DNA of 64,000 nt from Candidatus Omnitrophota bacterium (lineage in GTDB: Bacteria > Omnitrophota > Gorgyraeia > Gygaellales > JAQTUX01). The notes beneath the pieces were generated by a model. That model was not told the DNA's origin. It searched no databases and was given only the letters and a program-made list of their open reading frames with translations. This document shows, in pieces, positions 41,579-50,130 of this stretch. The DNA is taken from assembly GCA_028707125.1 (NCBI GenBank), contig JAQTUX010000001.1:1-64000 (forward strand), in the 5' to 3' direction. Within the stretch, counting starts at the first letter, position 1; each line of letters begins with the position of its first letter. A program made the translations under genes and the position numbers.

Positions 41579-42357
41579 TTATCGGGATGCTCCTGCTTAA
41601 ACGGTATCACCGGAGCGGTCCAGGGCGTCTGCTGGTTTATCACCGCGATCTCCAGCGGACAGACGTTTGCCGGCACAGTCAGCGCAAACCTCACCGCGTT
41701 TTCTATGGCTTCGGTAGTCATAAGCCGCGAGGTATTGGCGGTCACCTCTTTCAGTTTACCGGTAAGGTCTGTGTCGGTCACGCCCGGCAGTATTGAGGTT
41801 ATCTTGATGCCGTGGTCGCGCAGCTCCCAGAATAACCCCTTGGAGAACGCGCGCAGGCCTACCTTAAGCGAACTATAAACCAGAAAGTTCCTCGGCAAAG
41901 GGTCGCAGAGCGTTGAGCCGGATACCATGTTAATGATGGCGCCGGATTTATTTTTAATCATATCGTTGATAACTAAACGGATCATCCGTACATAACCTAA
42001 ATAATTCGTGTGCACCAGGCGCTCAAAGTCCTCAAAGGGCTGTTTTTCAAAGGGGTATTGGCTGGAAACCCCGGCGTTGTTTATCAGGATATCTATCTTG
42101 CCGAATTTCTCTTTTGTCTTGTTCACCAGATTTTCCAGGTCCTCTAATTTAGTCACATCGCAAGGCACGGCCAGGACCTCTACCTTGTATTTCTTCGCCA
42201 GTTCCGCGGCGGTTTCCTTAAGCGGCCCCTCTCCGCGGGCGGCGAGGGCTAAATTAACGCCTAAACTTGCCGCGGTTGAGGCCAGTGCCTTACCTATGCC
42301 GCGGCTTGAGCCGGTAACTATGGCTGTCTTTCCTTTCAACTCTGCGCTCATATTCAT
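41575..42357 (-). CDS. Short-chain dehydrogenase/reductase (ketoreductase-like)
   Basis: 260 residues: TGSSRGIGKALA (TGxxxGxG cofactor motif), INNAGVSSQYP, catalytic Ser in MVSGSTL and YSSLK (YxxxK). NADPH-type ketoreductase of FabG/ActIII kind. It sits between SRPBCC and amidohydrolase genes in the polyketide-like operon, so likely reduces a polyketide keto group. M1 or M3 both possible as start. Confidence 0.9.
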   Translation of the reverse strand: MNMSAELKGKTAIVTGSSRGIGKALASTAASLGVNLALAARGEGPLKETAAELAKKYKVEVLAVPCDVTKLEDLENLVNKTKEKFGKIDILINNAGVSSQYPFEKQPFEDFERLVHTNYLGYVRMIRLVINDMIKNKSGAIINMVSGSTLCDPLPRNFLVYSSLKVGLRAFSKGLFWELRDHGIKITSILPGVTDTDLTGKLKEVTANTSRLMTTEAIENAVRFALTVPANVCPLEIAVINQQTPWTAPVIPFKQEHPDK

Positions 42358-42800
42358 CTCCTGACTTTGGCTTCCTTTTCTATGACATCTTTAAATATCA
42401 GCAGGTTATCTTTGGAATGCTTATTAATAAAGCCCTCCACCTGCTCATCGTTGAACTTCGCCTTATCGTCCATCTCAAAATGCTGTATCCAGGTCAGCAG
42501 GGTGCCTGCCTGCTTCGGCGTATAAAGCCAGACGATCTTCATATATTTAAAAGGGAATTTCGGCTCTTCTCTCTCGGAATAGGTAAAGTATTCATCTTTG
42601 AACAACAGCCGCCAGGACTGCCAGGACTTGCCTTCGTCATCGGTAAGCCGGAAGGTGATCTTATTGCCTTCTCTTTTGAGCACCTCTGCCTTCTTGTATT
42701 CTCCTCCAAACAGCTCTGTCCAGCGTTCAATGTCGTTGGAGATCTCGAATATCCTGTCATAAGGCGCGTTGATCACGATCGAATTGCATGTATGCCCCAT
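42354..42800 (-). CDS. SRPBCC polyketide cyclase/aromatase-like protein
   Basis: 148 residues, START/Bet v1-like: NSIVINAPYDRIFEISNDIERWTELFGG and later WLYTPKQAGTLLTWIQHFEMDDKAKF. The DxxxxW/Y helix-grip pattern fits the TcmN/WhiE aromatase-cyclase group. It lies directly between ketoreductase and cyclase genes, in agreement with folding a poly-beta-keto chain. Confidence 0.82.
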   Translation of the reverse strand: MGHTCNSIVINAPYDRIFEISNDIERWTELFGGEYKKAEVLKREGNKITFRLTDDEGKSWQSWRLLFKDEYFTYSEREEPKFPFKYMKIVWLYTPKQAGTLLTWIQHFEMDDKAKFNDEQVEGFINKHSKDNLLIFKDVIEKEAKVRR

Positions 42801-42817
42801 AATTGTCCTCCTATGTT

Positions 42818-43615
42818 TTATAATATCGCTACGACGCGCGCCCAGGCAGCGCCGGCGTCTTTGATCTTAACCGGAAAACACGCCACCTTAAAACCCGACG
42901 CCGGCAATTCATCCAAATTGGCCAGCCGCTCAATGTGCGCGTATTCCCGTTTTCTGCCGAAAAAGTGCGCCGGCCATAAATGCCTCGCGTCATGGGTGCG
43001 CGTAAAATCAGCCATCATGAATTTATACGGCCGGTCAAAGCCCAAAGTGTCGATGCCCACTATCTTCACTCCCGCGTCCAATAAATACCCTATGGCCGCG
43101 GGATCTACTCCGGGATAATTCGTCAAATATTCTTTTGAGCCGAAAAATTTATCCGCCCCCGTATGCAGCAATACGATATCGCCGGACTTAAGTTGATAAT
43201 TTATCTTTTCCAGGGCAAAACGCGCGTCGTTCTTGGATATGACCTCTCCCGGTTTCTTGTCGGTGAAATCCAGGACCACCCCGTCGGAAAGGCACCATTC
43301 CAAAGGAAGCTCATTTATTGTCTTTGACGGCCTTCCCTGCGACTGGCTGCCGTAATGGAACGAGTAATCAATGTGCGTGCCGATATGCACCGGAGAATGC
43401 ACTGTCTCAAGCGAGAGGAATTCTCCATCAGGCAGGTCTGATGGCTTTATGACCCTTTTGCCGAAAAGAAAATCCAGACGGCCCTTAAGCGTCCTTTTCA
43501 TCATTACCCAGTTAAGATGGCGCACCCCGGGCTTATGCCCCAGCCGCTCGATCCAGAAAGGATGGACCTCGGGAGCGCTGTCGTCAATGGATATGCTTAA
43601 ATCTATTATGTTCAT
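42818..43615 (-). CDS. Cyclase family protein (PF04199)
   Basis: 265 residues. Begins IIDLSISIDDSAPEVHPFW and has VHSPVHIGTHIDYSFHYG, the HxGTHxD metal motif of the putative-cyclase/kynurenine formamidase family, plus GDIVLLHTGADKFFG. Homologues act as amide hydrolases or as polyketide-cyclase-associated enzymes. It is adjacent to the ACP. Confidence 0.87.
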   Translation of the reverse strand: MNIIDLSISIDDSAPEVHPFWIERLGHKPGVRHLNWVMMKRTLKGRLDFLFGKRVIKPSDLPDGEFLSLETVHSPVHIGTHIDYSFHYGSQSQGRPSKTINELPLEWCLSDGVVLDFTDKKPGEVISKNDARFALEKINYQLKSGDIVLLHTGADKFFGSKEYLTNYPGVDPAAIGYLLDAGVKIVGIDTLGFDRPYKFMMADFTRTHDARHLWPAHFFGRKREYAHIERLANLDELPASGFKVACFPVKIKDAGAAWARVVAIL

Positions 43616-43618
43616 TGC

Positions 43619-43852
43619 CTATGCCTTTTTTGAGCCAATTATGGCGGCGATGTCCTTGATGGACTGGAATTTGCTGATCTCCTTCTCATCCAATTTTACA
43701 CCAAACTCCTTCTCTAAAGCAATACGTATCTCCACCATTTCGGTTGAGTCAACTCCGATGCCTTCGTAAAGTTTCGCGCCTGTGTCAATATTGGCGTTCC
43801 TGAGCCCCAGCAATTTTACTATCATGTCTTTTACTTGCGTCTCAATCTCCAT
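43619..43852 (-). CDS. Acyl carrier protein
   Basis: 77 residues, single ACP: MIVKLLGLRNANIDTGAKLYEGIGVDSTEMVEIRIALEKEFGVKL. Phosphopantetheine attachment Ser36 in GVDSTEMVE replaces the more usual DSL by DST. It directly follows the CLF gene, the classic KS-CLF-ACP order. No phosphopantetheinyl transferase in the window. Confidence 0.93.
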   Translation of the reverse strand: MEIETQVKDMIVKLLGLRNANIDTGAKLYEGIGVDSTEMVEIRIALEKEFGVKLDEKEISKFQSIKDIAAIIGSKKA

Positions 43853-43862
43853 AGATACCCTC

Positions 43863-45098
43863 CTATGCCTTCTTTAATATCAATGCCGAGTTGATGCCGC
43901 CCCTGCCGCGGGAAATAACCAGGGCGTTATTGATCTCCCGGGCAACGCCTTTATCTCTGATAAAATTCAGGTCCGCTCCCTTAACCGGCTCCTTCAGGTT
44001 TACCATCGGAGGAAGCATGCTGTTTTCCATGGCCAGTATGGTGATTATAATGTCAACCGCGCCGGAGGCGCCCAGAAGATTACCCAGCATGGTCTTTGGC
44101 GCGCTTACCGGAATGGTTGCCGCTTTCTCGGCGAATACATCCTTTATGGCATTGATCTCGCTTGTGTCGCCGTCAACAGTAGCCGCTCCGTCAAGGCAAA
44201 TGTAATCTATTTCCCGCGGCTTGATGCCGGCGCCTTGAAGCGCTATCTTTATGGCGCGCGCAAGCTGCCTGCCTGAGGCGTCCGCCTTTATCCTGTCTAC
44301 CCCGTCGCAGGTCGCCCCGTATCCGGACACATACGCGCTGATATGCGCTCCTCTTTTTCTGGCGCGCTCTTCGCTTTCCATGATCATAATGCCGGCGCCC
44401 TCGCCTATGACAAAACCGTCCCGCTTTTCATCAAACGGCCTGTATGCCGCCTGCGGATCGGCGTTATTCGCGCTTAAGGCGCCGTAGCTGTTGCAGCATA
44501 ACAGCGCGTAAGGCGTAACCGGCGCCTCCATTCCTCCGGCGAGGATAAAATCCAGCCGGTCTTTTTCCAGCGTCTTTTTGGCATAGCCGATGGCCATGAG
44601 GGAGGAGGCGCGGTCAGAGACGACCGTCTTGGAAAACCCCTTTATGCCGTAATAGATGGAAACCTGCCCCTGCGGCGCGGCAGGGAACCAGGCAGATGCC
44701 ATATACGGGCTGACGCCTTCGCGGCCCTCCATATACAGATCGCGCAGCTCTGTTTCGGCGTAAAGCCAGCCGCCGATGGCGTTGCCCATGAATATCCCTA
44801 TATTATTGGGGTTTTCCTTTTGCACGTCTATCTTCGCGTCCTGAAGCGCCTGTTCTGAGGCGATCAGGGCAAGATGGGAAAAGGTGTCTATTTTTTTCAG
44901 CAGGCGTTCCGATAGATGAGAATAGGCATCCAGGTCTTCGATCTGCCCGGCGATACGCGAGGGATATTTTGAGGCGTCAAACCTGGTGATGGCGCGCACG
45001 AATGAACGGCCGTTCTTGATATTCGCCCAGAAAGGCCGCTTGCCCGTGCCTGCGGGCGCGACAATACCTATGCCTGTAACCACTATCCTCTTCATCAT
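43863..45098 (-). CDS. Chain length factor-like ketosynthase (KS-beta)
   Basis: 411 residues, FabF-fold: RIVVTGIGIVAPAGTGK and VIGEGAGIMIMES. The usual catalytic Cys of TGCTAG is Arg163 (VSDRASS), the first His is Asp303 (DYICLDGAAT) and the second His is Asn340 (KTMLGNLLGA). It thus cannot condense alone and should form a heterodimer with the active ketosynthase encoded just upstream. Overlaps that gene by 4 bases. Confidence 0.93.
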   Translation of the reverse strand: MMKRIVVTGIGIVAPAGTGKRPFWANIKNGRSFVRAITRFDASKYPSRIAGQIEDLDAYSHLSERLLKKIDTFSHLALIASEQALQDAKIDVQKENPNNIGIFMGNAIGGWLYAETELRDLYMEGREGVSPYMASAWFPAAPQGQVSIYYGIKGFSKTVVSDRASSLMAIGYAKKTLEKDRLDFILAGGMEAPVTPYALLCCNSYGALSANNADPQAAYRPFDEKRDGFVIGEGAGIMIMESEERARKRGAHISAYVSGYGATCDGVDRIKADASGRQLARAIKIALQGAGIKPREIDYICLDGAATVDGDTSEINAIKDVFAEKAATIPVSAPKTMLGNLLGASGAVDIIITILAMENSMLPPMVNLKEPVKGADLNFIRDKGVAREINNALVISRGRGGINSALILKKA

Positions 45099-46357
45099 TT
45101 ACTCCATCTTTTTAACACAAGCGAAGAATGTATGCCGGAAAAGCCGCTTGCGGTTTTTAAAATAGTATCCACCCTTTTTTCCATCGCCTTATTGGGAATA
45201 TAATTCAGGTCGCACTGCGGGTCCGGCTCCTCCTGATTTATCGTCGGAGGCAGGATATTCTTTTCAAATATCTGCGCGCATACCGTCAACTCCACGGCGT
45301 TGGCCGCCGCCAGAGGATGCCCGATCATCGATTTGAACGAACTGATGGGAAGTTTATACGCGTAATCGCCGAATATCGTCTTGTAGGCTCCGGTCTCAAA
45401 GATATCGTTCATCCTTGTGGATGAGCCGTGGGCGTTTATGTAGTCGATCTCCCGCGGCTTGACCTTCGCGTCCTTCAGCGCCATCTTTATGCAAGTAGAC
45501 ATCGCCTCCCCGTCTTGGGGCAGGTCGGTCATATGAAAGGCGTTGCAGCTTGAGCCGAATCCCGTGATCTCGCAGTATATATGTGCCCCGCGGTTTTTGG
45601 CGTGTTCCAGTTCTTCCAGTATCAAAACCCCGGCGCCCTCTGAAAGCACGAACCCGTCGCGCTTGTTATCAAACGGCCGCGACGCCTTTTCCGGCTGGTC
45701 ATTGCGGTTGGACAATACGCTGACCACGTCAAAGGCCCCGAACGTAATAGGGGTAAGCGGCGCCTCTGCCGCGCCGGCGATCAAGACATCCGCTTCGCCG
45801 TCCCTTATCGCCTCAAAGGCAAAACCCACCGCGTCCGTGCCGGCGGTGCAGCCGGTAGAAAGGGTTTCACACAAGCCGTTCAGATGATAGCGCGCCGATA
45901 TCTCGCTTGAAGGCGTATTGAACATCGCCGCGTCGTAGAGAACGTCGCTTGCCTTGGCAGGGTCGATCGGCTCTTTGCCGTGGTTTGTCACGCGCAGGAA
46001 CTCCTCTTCCATATATTTGGTGCCGCAGATGGCGTTTGCCAGAACCACGCCTATCTGCTCAAGATTTTCTTTCTTAAAGTCCAGTTCTGAATCCTCAACC
46101 GCCATTTTGGCGCAGGTTACGCCGAACTGCACGTAGCGGTCCATCCTCGCCGCCTCCTGCCTGGTCAACCCCAGCTTTACGGGGTCAAATTCGTAGCAAT
46201 ATGCCGCGATCCGGGAATGGAACATTGAGACGTCAAACATGTCCACCTTTCTCACGGCGGACTTTCCCCGCGACATACCCTGCCAGACCCCGTCCTTGCC
46301 TATGCCGTTGGGTGATATGCAGCCGATGCCTGTAACAACTACGCGCCTATTCTTCAT
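45095..46357 (-). CDS. Beta-ketoacyl synthase, catalytic (KS-alpha)
   Basis: 420 residues: RRVVVTGIGCISPNGIGKDGVW; catalytic Cys170 in LSTGCTAGTDAVG, His310 in INAHGSSTRMND and His347 in SMIGHPLAAANAVE. Intact Cys-His-His triad of a FabF-type condensing enzyme; with the adjacent inactive KS-beta it forms a minimal type II PKS/KS-CLF pair. Chain length and starter are not predictable from sequence. Confidence 0.93.
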   Translation of the reverse strand: MKNRRVVVTGIGCISPNGIGKDGVWQGMSRGKSAVRKVDMFDVSMFHSRIAAYCYEFDPVKLGLTRQEAARMDRYVQFGVTCAKMAVEDSELDFKKENLEQIGVVLANAICGTKYMEEEFLRVTNHGKEPIDPAKASDVLYDAAMFNTPSSEISARYHLNGLCETLSTGCTAGTDAVGFAFEAIRDGEADVLIAGAAEAPLTPITFGAFDVVSVLSNRNDQPEKASRPFDNKRDGFVLSEGAGVLILEELEHAKNRGAHIYCEITGFGSSCNAFHMTDLPQDGEAMSTCIKMALKDAKVKPREIDYINAHGSSTRMNDIFETGAYKTIFGDYAYKLPISSFKSMIGHPLAAANAVELTVCAQIFEKNILPPTINQEEPDPQCDLNYIPNKAMEKRVDTILKTASGFSGIHSSLVLKRWSK

Positions 46358-46363
46358 GTCTGC

Positions 46364-46948
46364 CTACTCCACTCTGGTTGCCCTGAACCTGACATTGCCT
46401 CCGTCAGGGCAGGTAATGGTGTTCAAAGAGTTCTCATCTTCCATAAAGGAAAATTTTGCCCCGAAATTAAGCGCGAACAAAACGGGAAACAGGGTATGGA
46501 ACGCCGCCCCGCAGAAATTCGGAATGGTGCGCAGGCCCGTGGTCTCCCATTTATCTCCCGCCTTATAACCATAGAAGCATTTGCCGGTGACCTCCTCCAC
46601 GCTGATTATCATTTTCCTGGGGCTGGGGCCTTTGTGATCGGGATTCTTAGGCACAACCTCAACCTTGCCCGCGTCATCAAGGACCTCGGTAAAAAACTCC
46701 AGTTTCCCGCCGTCGGGGCAGGTCGTATGCATAGAACGTTGGTTCTGCTCAAAAGGGAATTTAGCGCCAAAAGTCAAGGCGTAGCAGGGCGCGAACACCG
46801 AATGCGCCATCCCCAGGCAAAAATGCTTGGGCGGATGCGTGAAATCATCAAGTATCAGCTGGTCGCCGACCTTATAATTATGGTAACAATACCCGCCTTG
46901 TTTGGTAACGGTCAATCTTAACTTGGGAAACTTTACCCTGCTTTCCAT
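46364..46948 (-). CDS. Tandem TIGR04076 protein
   Basis: 194 residues made of two homologous halves (about 1-90 and 105-194). Each holds KVT-type strand, GxCxxxYKxGDxx, a middle F-Cys/FCGA helix, ALxFGAKFxF and CPDGGxxxF. The domain has no known function; normally it is about 80-90 residues alone. Fits the polyketide-like operon, 15 bases overlapping the ketopantoate-reductase-like gene. Confidence 0.8.
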   Translation of the reverse strand: MESRVKFPKLRLTVTKQGGYCYHNYKVGDQLILDDFTHPPKHFCLGMAHSVFAPCYALTFGAKFPFEQNQRSMHTTCPDGGKLEFFTEVLDDAGKVEVVPKNPDHKGPSPRKMIISVEEVTGKCFYGYKAGDKWETTGLRTIPNFCGAAFHTLFPVLFALNFGAKFSFMEDENSLNTITCPDGGNVRFRATRVE

Positions 46949-47934
46949 ATCTTCTCCTTGATCTGCTCTTTGGTGAGAAATCCGCCTGTCTTCTCTACCC
47001 TATGCACAAGTTCAACTAATTTTTTATTCAGCGGCGCGGGAACGCCGGTTTTCTCTGCTACGTCCGCTATCTGGCCGTTGATATAGTCAATTTCAGACGG
47101 CCTGCCCCGTTTAATGCTCTGCAATATTGAGCCATGGAGCGGCTCACTGCTCAATTTGGTCATAATGCCGGAAAATATCGCGGCTGCCTTATCAACAGGC
47201 ATAAACGCGAGGCCGCGCGCCTTGTCAATATCAAAACCAGGCAGCGCGCCAGGTTTTATGCCTGCCCTGTCAACTGCCTCAAACGCTTCTTTCTGAAGCG
47301 CCAGCGCGAGCTTACACATCTCAATATCGGAAAACACCTCCTGCATACTCAGGCCGCAGAGCGCGGGAACGCAATTGTTGAGATTCACGAATAATTTTGT
47401 CCACTTCTGCGCCACAATATCGCTGCTCTGAACAATCTCAAAAGCAGAAGACAGCTCATCGGTTATTGTCTGTACTATTGTGCCGTTGGCGCCATAGGGT
47501 TTACCAACTATCCACTTGCCTTCAAAATTATGCACGATCGCGCCGGCTTTAAGATATGTCGCTCCGAACATAACTATGCTTGATATGATGTTATCCCGGC
47601 CGATGAACCCCGAAATAATTTCGTCCGCCTTTACGCCGTTTTGCGTAGTCAGAACGGTTGTGTCTCTGAAATAATCTTTGTTCTGGCTATATGCCTCTTC
47701 TATATCCTGCGTCTTTGTGGCAAGGATGATCAGGTCCGCGCGGCTGCCAAGGCGTGTGCCTGCATCAAGATCGATCCGTAGGTCTCCGCGCGCGCCGCTT
47801 ACCTTCAGGCCGCCATTCTTGATCGCCTCAACCTGGTCAGCCCGTCCGATCAAACAGACGTCTTTGCCCTTCTGCTTAAGATAGGCGGCAACCAGCCCGC
47901 CGATCGCTCCTGCCCCTATTACGGCTATTTTCAT
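46933..47934 (-). CDS. Ketopantoate reductase-like protein (ApbA/PanE family)
   Basis: 333 residues. KIAVIGAGAIGGLVAAYLKQKG dinucleotide motif, ILATKTQD, LTTQNGV, KWTKLFVNLNNCVPALCG, and C-terminal RGRPSEIDYINGQIADVAEKTG. Probably NADPH-dependent reduction of a 2-keto or related group. Embedded in the cluster, so a tailoring role is more likely than pantothenate synthesis, but panE cannot be excluded. Confidence 0.87.
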   Translation of the reverse strand: MKIAVIGAGAIGGLVAAYLKQKGKDVCLIGRADQVEAIKNGGLKVSGARGDLRIDLDAGTRLGSRADLIILATKTQDIEEAYSQNKDYFRDTTVLTTQNGVKADEIISGFIGRDNIISSIVMFGATYLKAGAIVHNFEGKWIVGKPYGANGTIVQTITDELSSAFEIVQSSDIVAQKWTKLFVNLNNCVPALCGLSMQEVFSDIEMCKLALALQKEAFEAVDRAGIKPGALPGFDIDKARGLAFMPVDKAAAIFSGIMTKLSSEPLHGSILQSIKRGRPSEIDYINGQIADVAEKTGVPAPLNKKLVELVHRVEKTGGFLTKEQIKEKIWKAG

Positions 47935-48392
47935 CTCTTCTCGCTATACGCCTTAAGATTATCTAAAATGTTTTCCAGATTCCTGTCGTGTAATCCGCGA
48001 AAGACAAGTTTCCATAAGATCTTATTGGCCCATCCCCTGACCTTAAACAGCATCTCGTATTCCACCTTTACCTTATGGCAGCACATCTGCTTTAAAGAAA
48101 CTGTTTCCATGCCCTCTAAAAATCCGTCTTTAAATTTGCGCGTTATGCTTTCGCCTTGCTTGATCTCAGAGACCGCTGCTTTCCACGACGGGCCGAACGG
48201 AAGCGCTACCTTCTGTATATACTCGCTGCCTTCTCGAACAGGGCCGTCCGTGGTTTTGCTGAACCTCATCAAGGAATTCTCAGGCCACCATCCGGCCTCT
48301 CCCCACCTGACTATTTCAAGGAACAGCCCTTCAATCCCCGCCTCAATTATCCTGGCGTGATAATTGGAATAATATTTATTTGCCGAAACCAT
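47931..48392 (-). CDS. SRPBCC family protein, second copy
   Basis: 153 residues (or 158 from a TTG at 48407). SRPBCC-type: YHARIIEAGIEGLFLEIVRWGEAGWWPENSLMRF...KVKVEYEMLFKVRGWANKILWKLVFRGLHDRNLENILDNLKAYSE. It resembles aromatase/cyclase or ligand-binding START proteins and adds a second such protein to the cluster. Neither start has a clear Shine-Dalgarno; coupling to the upstream overlapping gene is likely. Confidence 0.72.
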   Translation of the reverse strand: MVSANKYYSNYHARIIEAGIEGLFLEIVRWGEAGWWPENSLMRFSKTTDGPVREGSEYIQKVALPFGPSWKAAVSEIKQGESITRKFKDGFLEGMETVSLKQMCCHKVKVEYEMLFKVRGWANKILWKLVFRGLHDRNLENILDNLKAYSEKR

Positions 48393-48645
48393 ATTTAGCG
48401 TAATCAATGCCTACCGCATCAAGTATCTTCTTCATCGGGGCGGCAAACGCCGCCGGCACGCCCATAAACATCGCCTTGACCACATCAACCTCCTCTATCA
48501 GCGCGCTGCCGCGCTCCGTAGCGTAAAGTTGCGCGCTTTCCCTGATGGATCCTTCGGCAATGCTCCTGTGGAACAGGGATATCTTATTGATGATCTGCCT
48601 GAATTTATCTTCTATGCCTTTTTCCCAAACCAGCTTATCAGCCAT
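48376..48645 (-). CDS. PCP_red domain-like small protein
   Basis: 89 residues. WEKGIEDKFRQIINKISLFHRSIAEGSIRESAQLYATERGSALIEEVDVVKAMFMGVP agrees with the PCP_red (PF08369) pattern found at the C-terminus of light-independent protochlorophyllide reductase BchB and as stand-alone proteins with Fe-S enzymes. Here it stands alone, with no BchLNB; its partner is unknown. Confidence 0.6.
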   Translation of the reverse strand: MADKLVWEKGIEDKFRQIINKISLFHRSIAEGSIRESAQLYATERGSALIEEVDVVKAMFMGVPAAFAAPMKKILDAVGIDYAKYGFGK

Positions 48646-48654
48646 AAACCCTCC

Positions 48655-50091
48655 TTAAACGCTGAACCAATTTGCCACCAAAGGCCTGCCTGACAGATCC
48701 GTATTAATATGCTTCAGGTTCGTATATTCCAACAGCCCCTCCCTGCCCAGCTCTTTTCCGAAGCCGCTCTGCTTGAACCCGCCGTAAGGCGCCTGAGGAT
48801 AAAACATGCCGTATGTATTAATCCAGACCGTGCCGGCGTTGATCTGACCGGCTAATCTTTGCGCCTTTGTTAAATCCCTGGCCCATATGCTGGCAGCCAA
48901 ACCAAAAGCAGAGTTGTTAGCCAGGCCCGCTGCTTCATCAAGAGAAGAAAACGTGGATACGCCTGTAACCGGGCCGAACACCTCTTCCTGGAATATGTCC
49001 ATTTCCGGCCTGACATCGGCAAACACCGTCGGCTCAAAGAAAAATCCCTGTTTCAGATCCGCGGGTATCTTGCCTCCGCAAACAAGATGGGCTCCCTGTT
49101 TTTCAGCCCGCTCAACGAAGGACATAACTTTTTTTCTCTGTTCCTTGCTTATCAACGGCCCCATCTGGGTTTCAGGATCAAGGCCGTCGCCTAATTTTAA
49201 CGCCTTTGCCTTGCTCACAAAGGCATCTAAGAATTTATCCGCGATCTTCTTATCAATTAAAAGCCGCGACATTGCCGTGCACATCTGCCCCTGATTTAAA
49301 AATATACCGCAAAGCAGGCCGCTGGAAACGGTTTCTATATCACAATCATCCAATACCACTGCCGCTGACTTTCCCCCTAACTCCATAACCAGTTTCTTGG
49401 TATTGGCTGAAGCCAATTTCATTATTTCTTTGCCAACCTCATTGCTGCCGGTAAAAGAGATCATGTCCACAGCTTTATGCGCGGCCAATGCCGCGCCGAC
49501 AGTGCTGCCCGCGCCGGTAACGATGTTAAAGACGCCTTTAGGCAGGCCTGCCGCCTCTATAATACGGCCGAGTTCCAGCGCGCTTAAAGGCGTTAAGCTC
49601 GCCGGCTTAAGCACTATAGTATTGCCCGCGGCAAGGGCGAAGGCCGTCTTCCAGCAGGCGATCAACAACGGATAATTCCAGGGGACGATCAAACCAACTA
49701 CGCCTATTGGCTGGCGCGTAAGCGCGCTTCTTGCCTCTGCCGGCAGTTTTATTTCTTCATCCTTAAGCCATTCCTGTGATAAATTGGCAGCGTCCTCAAA
49801 CACCTGCGCTGCCGACGGGATGTCCATAAAGGTGGTTTCCTTTATCGGCTTGCCGGTATTCAATGACTCAATCTCAATTAACTTGGAGGCATTTTCTCTT
49901 ATGCCTTCCGCGATCTTGAAAAGACAGGCGGCGCGCTCCTTTGGAGACATCTTCGGCCAGGGCCCGTTATCAAAGGCATTTCTTGCCGATGAAACAGCCC
50001 GCTCCAGGTCATCGAGCGCGGCTTCCGGCACCTGCGCGATCACTTTTTCGTTACAAGGATTAATTATTTCTCTTTTTTTATTAACGTTCAT
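48655..50091 (-). CDS. Aldehyde dehydrogenase
   Basis: 478 residues, NAD(P) aldehyde dehydrogenase: VPWNYPLLIACWKTAFALAAGNTIVLKPA, SFTGSNEVGKEIMK, MELGGKSAAVVLDD (catalytic Glu) and FLNQGQMCTAMSRL (catalytic Cys), plus EEVFGPV and GGFKQSGFGKELG. Oxidises an aldehyde to acid; the likely substrate is the aldehyde released by the adjacent class II aldolase (inference). Confidence 0.95.
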   Translation of the reverse strand: MNVNKKREIINPCNEKVIAQVPEAALDDLERAVSSARNAFDNGPWPKMSPKERAACLFKIAEGIRENASKLIEIESLNTGKPIKETTFMDIPSAAQVFEDAANLSQEWLKDEEIKLPAEARSALTRQPIGVVGLIVPWNYPLLIACWKTAFALAAGNTIVLKPASLTPLSALELGRIIEAAGLPKGVFNIVTGAGSTVGAALAAHKAVDMISFTGSNEVGKEIMKLASANTKKLVMELGGKSAAVVLDDCDIETVSSGLLCGIFLNQGQMCTAMSRLLIDKKIADKFLDAFVSKAKALKLGDGLDPETQMGPLISKEQRKKVMSFVERAEKQGAHLVCGGKIPADLKQGFFFEPTVFADVRPEMDIFQEEVFGPVTGVSTFSSLDEAAGLANNSAFGLAASIWARDLTKAQRLAGQINAGTVWINTYGMFYPQAPYGGFKQSGFGKELGREGLLEYTNLKHINTDLSGRPLVANWFSV

Positions 50092-50130
50092 TAGCGGTAA
50101 TTAGCTTTTTACAAATTAGCGGCAATTAGC
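50090..50130. repeat. Short direct repeat between aldolase and aldehyde dehydrogenase genes
   Basis: ATTAGCGGTAATTAGC (50090-50105) and ATTAGCGGCAATTAGC (50115-50130) differ at one base. The second covers the aldolase stop codon. Confidence 0.7.

Noticed and set aside
40658-42357. Catabolic (aromatic degradation) interpretation of the SDR/amidohydrolase pair
   Set aside because: Adjacent KS-alpha, KS-beta, ACP and cyclases make a biosynthetic setting more likely, though the single genes would fit either.
50090-50130. Possible CRISPR-like repeat
   Set aside because: Only two 16-base units 9 bases apart, no spacers of regular length and no cas genes in the window.
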